Of a stretch of 64,000 nucleotides of DNA, positions 62,016-64,000 are shown in pieces. The notes beneath the pieces are model-generated. The model was given only the letters and a program-made list of their open reading frames with translations. It was not told where the DNA came from and did not search any database. This stretch comes from CAZQQU01 sp964595625. GTDB lineage: Bacteria > Bacteroidota > Bacteroidia > Flavobacteriales > Flavobacteriaceae. The stretch is taken from contig CAZQQU010000012.1 of the NCBI GenBank assembly GCA_964595625.1, forward strand, positions 1-64,000. The letters run 5' to 3'. The position numbers and the translations under genes are program-made. Numbering within the stretch: the stretch's first letter is position 1; every line of letters starts with the position of its first letter.

Positions 62016-63266
62016 TTATCCGTGAATATGTCGCTGGCTGTCTAAGCGTAAAAAGATAAAAAGGAGCAACGTAAAGCCCCAAAGGGCAGATCCTCCATAG
62101 CTTAAAAATGGCAACGGAATTCCGACTGTAGGAAAAATGCCGATAACCATACTGATATTGACAAAAAAATGAAAAAATAAGATCGATGCCACACAGTATC
62201 CATACACTCGGTTAAAGGTGTGGTTTTGTTTTTCGGCCAAATAAATAATTCTCAAAATCAGTATGACAAAGAGTGCTATGGTAATAAAACTACCCAAAAA
62301 ACCCCATTCTTCACCGACAGTGCTAAAAATATAATCAGTATGTTGTTCGGGCACAAAGTCACCTTTGGTCTGTGTTCCTTCCGTCCAGCCTTTCCCGGTC
62401 CAACCACCACTACCAATGGCTATTTCACTTTGGTGGGTATTGTAACCTACCCCGCGTTTGTCCACTTCTTTACCTAAAACTATATTAAATCGGTCGCGAT
62501 GGTGTTGTTTAAACACATTATCAAAGACATAATCTACTGAAAAAACAAAACCGACACATAAGACTAGAATAGAAACAAATCGAGGTAAGAGTAATTTTCT
62601 CTTTTTATTTTTAAAAAAGAGAAAACCAATAACCAAAGCCGTACCCACTATTACCCATACCGGTCCAACATACAGCGTAGCCACAAACAACAAAGCGGCA
62701 AAAAATCCCAGAAAAAGATACCCATAGTGTAAACCTTCGCGGTATAAAACAAATATAAATGCCAGATATATCATAGCACTACCCGGGTCGGGTTGTAGCA
62801 GTATAAGCCCCATTGGAAGCACCATGATGAGCAGGGCTTTGATTTGGTCTTTAAAAGTTTTGATATTGGTTTGTATATCACTTAAAAACTTCGCCAATGC
62901 CAGTGAAGTGGCCGCTTTCGCAAATTCGGAGGGCTGCAATCCCACCCCGCCAAAACTATACCATCCGGTTTGGCCGGATATGGTTTTACCAAAAACAAAT
63001 AATCCTACCAGCGACAGCAGCGAGAATAAGTATATTAGACTTGAAAAACGTTCGTAAAATTTAGCATCAAGTGCTAAAGTAAAAAGAATGATAATAAAAC
63101 TAAGACCAATCCAAACCAACTGCTTACTATGGGTATAGCTAAAATCAAAAAATTGGGTGGCTGTGTCGTTTAAAGAAGCCGAATAAATATTCATCCAACC
63201 AAAAAAAACCAGCACCAGGTACAGAAAAATAGTAAATAAATCGAATTTTCCGAGATTTAACCGCAT
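62016..63266 (-). CDS. rodA: Rod shape-determining protein RodA
   Basis: RodA is a SEDS peptidoglycan glycosyltransferase. It has 416 residues and about ten membrane helices. GGVGLQPSEFAK, LLQPDPGSAM with the catalytic Asp region, and FPTVGIPLPFLSYGGSA are SEDS motifs. Its start overlaps the stop of the PBP2 gene by one base (TAATG), giving translational coupling with its transpeptidase partner. Confidence 0.96.
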   Translation of the reverse strand: MRLNLGKFDLFTIFLYLVLVFFGWMNIYSASLNDTATQFFDFSYTHSKQLVWIGLSFIIILFTLALDAKFYERFSSLIYLFSLLSLVGLFVFGKTISGQTGWYSFGGVGLQPSEFAKAATSLALAKFLSDIQTNIKTFKDQIKALLIMVLPMGLILLQPDPGSAMIYLAFIFVLYREGLHYGYLFLGFFAALLFVATLYVGPVWVIVGTALVIGFLFFKNKKRKLLLPRFVSILVLCVGFVFSVDYVFDNVFKQHHRDRFNIVLGKEVDKRGVGYNTHQSEIAIGSGGWTGKGWTEGTQTKGDFVPEQHTDYIFSTVGEEWGFLGSFITIALFVILILRIIYLAEKQNHTFNRVYGYCVASILFFHFFVNISMVIGIFPTVGIPLPFLSYGGSALWGFTLLLFIFLRLDSQRHIHG

Positions 63267-64000
63267 TATTGATTAATTAAAAAGGGTTCTCCACTATAGG
63301 GTTTGGCATATTCTTCTTCTAAACTTCTGCTAAGCACCCAGTCTTCCATAGCTTTTTGAGTCACCTCACCCCGCAGGTATTTTTCGATCATCAAACTGGC
63401 AATTCGGCCGGCGTAGCGCCCTCCCCAATACCCGTTTTCCACAAATACTGCCAACGCAATTTGAGGGTCATCCTTAGGTGCAAAAGCTATAAATATAGAA
63501 TGGTCGGTTAACTGCATTCTTTTACCATCGATTCGTAGAAAATTTTCTGCCGTTCCGGTTTTACCACATATTTCTATACCGGGAATTTGAAGATGAGAAG
63601 CGGTACCCTTGTTATACACATCAAACATCCCCTCAATGACAGGTTCAAAATGAAAAGAATTAATGGTGGTATATTTCGGTTGCGTATAGGTCGAATCTTG
63701 AATAGGCTCTCCGTCGATTTCCTTAATAATATGAGGCGTGTAAAAATAACCTCTATTAGCGATGGCCGCAGTCATATTAGCCAATTGTATGGGAGTGGTA
63801 ATTATTTCACCTTGACCGATGGCATTGGATATAGTGGTAGTACTCCCCCATCTAGATACGGGATAATTATAAATTTTATTATAATACTCTTTGGTTGGTA
63901 GTTTTCCACGTCTACCGATTGGTAAATCACTTCCTAAAAAATTACCCAATCCAAAACTCTGGAGGTGGTGTAACCAACGATCCAAACCTTCTTGCGGGGT
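63266..64000 (-). CDS. mrdA: Penicillin-binding protein 2, C-terminal part
   Basis: The C-terminal portion (about 245 codons visible) of the elongasome transpeptidase. The KTGT motif is present in CGKTGTAEN, and IGQGEIITTPIQLANM is typical of PBP2. The gene continues beyond the window end, so the SxxK and SxN region is not seen in full. It is upstream of and coupled to rodA. Confidence 0.93.
   Translation of the reverse strand, partial: TPQEGLDRWLHHLQSFGLGNFLGSDLPIGRRGKLPTKEYYNKIYNYPVSRWGSTTTISNAIGQGEIITTPIQLANMTAAIANRGYFYTPHIIKEIDGEPIQDSTYTQPKYTTINSFHFEPVIEGMFDVYNKGTASHLQIPGIEICGKTGTAENFLRIDGKRMQLTDHSIFIAFAPKDDPQIALAVFVENGYWGGRYAGRIASLMIEKYLRGEVTQKAMEDWVLSRSLEEEYAKPYSGEPFLINQ

Noticed and set aside
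1..64000. Prophage, integrative element or insertion sequence
   Set aside because: I found no integrase, transposase, phage structural gene or target-site duplication; the tRNA genes at the left edge are intact with no attachment-like repeat nearby.

Overview
The window reads as the chromosome of a member of the Bacteroidota, most likely a (marine) Flavobacteriaceae species. The evidence is: promoters of the Bacteroidota form TTTG-N20/21-TAnnTTTG in front of many genes; starts with no Shine-Dalgarno sequence; two type IX secretion (T9SS) sorting domains; a methionine synthase split into two genes; and lineage-typical neighbour pairs such as DUF3822-rsmD and DUF4271-hemD. The window is dense and mostly housekeeping. 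I saw no transposase, integrase, phage gene or CRISPR array.

Layout. 1-346: tRNA-Ser(GCU) and tRNA-Arg(UCU) from one minus-strand promoter. 462-7201: minus-strand surface-polysaccharide operon (Wza-like exporter, Wzc-like tyrosine kinase, sugar transferase, ABC-2 permease, RfbB, RfbA). 7385-17394: RecD-like helicase, DUF3822-rsmD, RNase P RNA, yebC, pruA, uvrB, dps and a TerB/J-domain protein. 17415-22712: leuS with a large AT-rich insertion, a UbiA-type prenyltransferase and a secreted lipoprotein. 22801-30158: a five-gene methionine operon (metB, hom, metH in two parts, metF) behind a SAM-I riboswitch. 30396-35830: tex, purK-purE, a SET-domain protein and adk. 35955-39300: a thiol-redox neighbourhood with MarR and YceI on one strand, and two thioredoxin-fold proteins and two rhodaneses on the other. 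39339-49738: assorted metabolism and maintenance (erythromycin-esterase-like protein, cysteine/cystathionine synthase-like enzyme, phosphoglucomutase, amino-acid racemase with a GNAT, def, ruvX, yraN, a deoxynucleoside kinase, era) with one interspersed repeat. 49987-52893: Mrp, Nfu, a ferredoxin-NADP reductase and a 2Fe-2S ferredoxin. 53040-56730: a T9SS-exported subtilisin-like protease with a disrupted 5' end and a second T9SS cargo. 56882-64000: an SDR, DUF4296 lipoprotein, dihydroorotase, glycosyltransferase, DUF4271, hemD, rodA and the C-terminal part of PBP2, which runs off the window.

How the parts work together. The SAM-I riboswitch sits about 120 nt ahead of metB and should shut the methionine operon down when S-adenosylmethionine is plentiful. 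The Mrp/Nfu/reductase/ferredoxin group looks like an iron-sulphur assembly and electron-supply set. RodA and PBP2 form the elongasome glycosyltransferase/transpeptidase pair. The sites most worth checking are: a palindromic operator repeated at marR and yceI; the promoter and ATG of the subtilase, which lie out of frame with the protease; the insertion in LeuRS; the Tyr-Gly hexanucleotide repeat in the Wzc-like kinase; and two repeat families (a GCTTTCGCGAAAGC palindrome and an interspersed element at 46319-46446).
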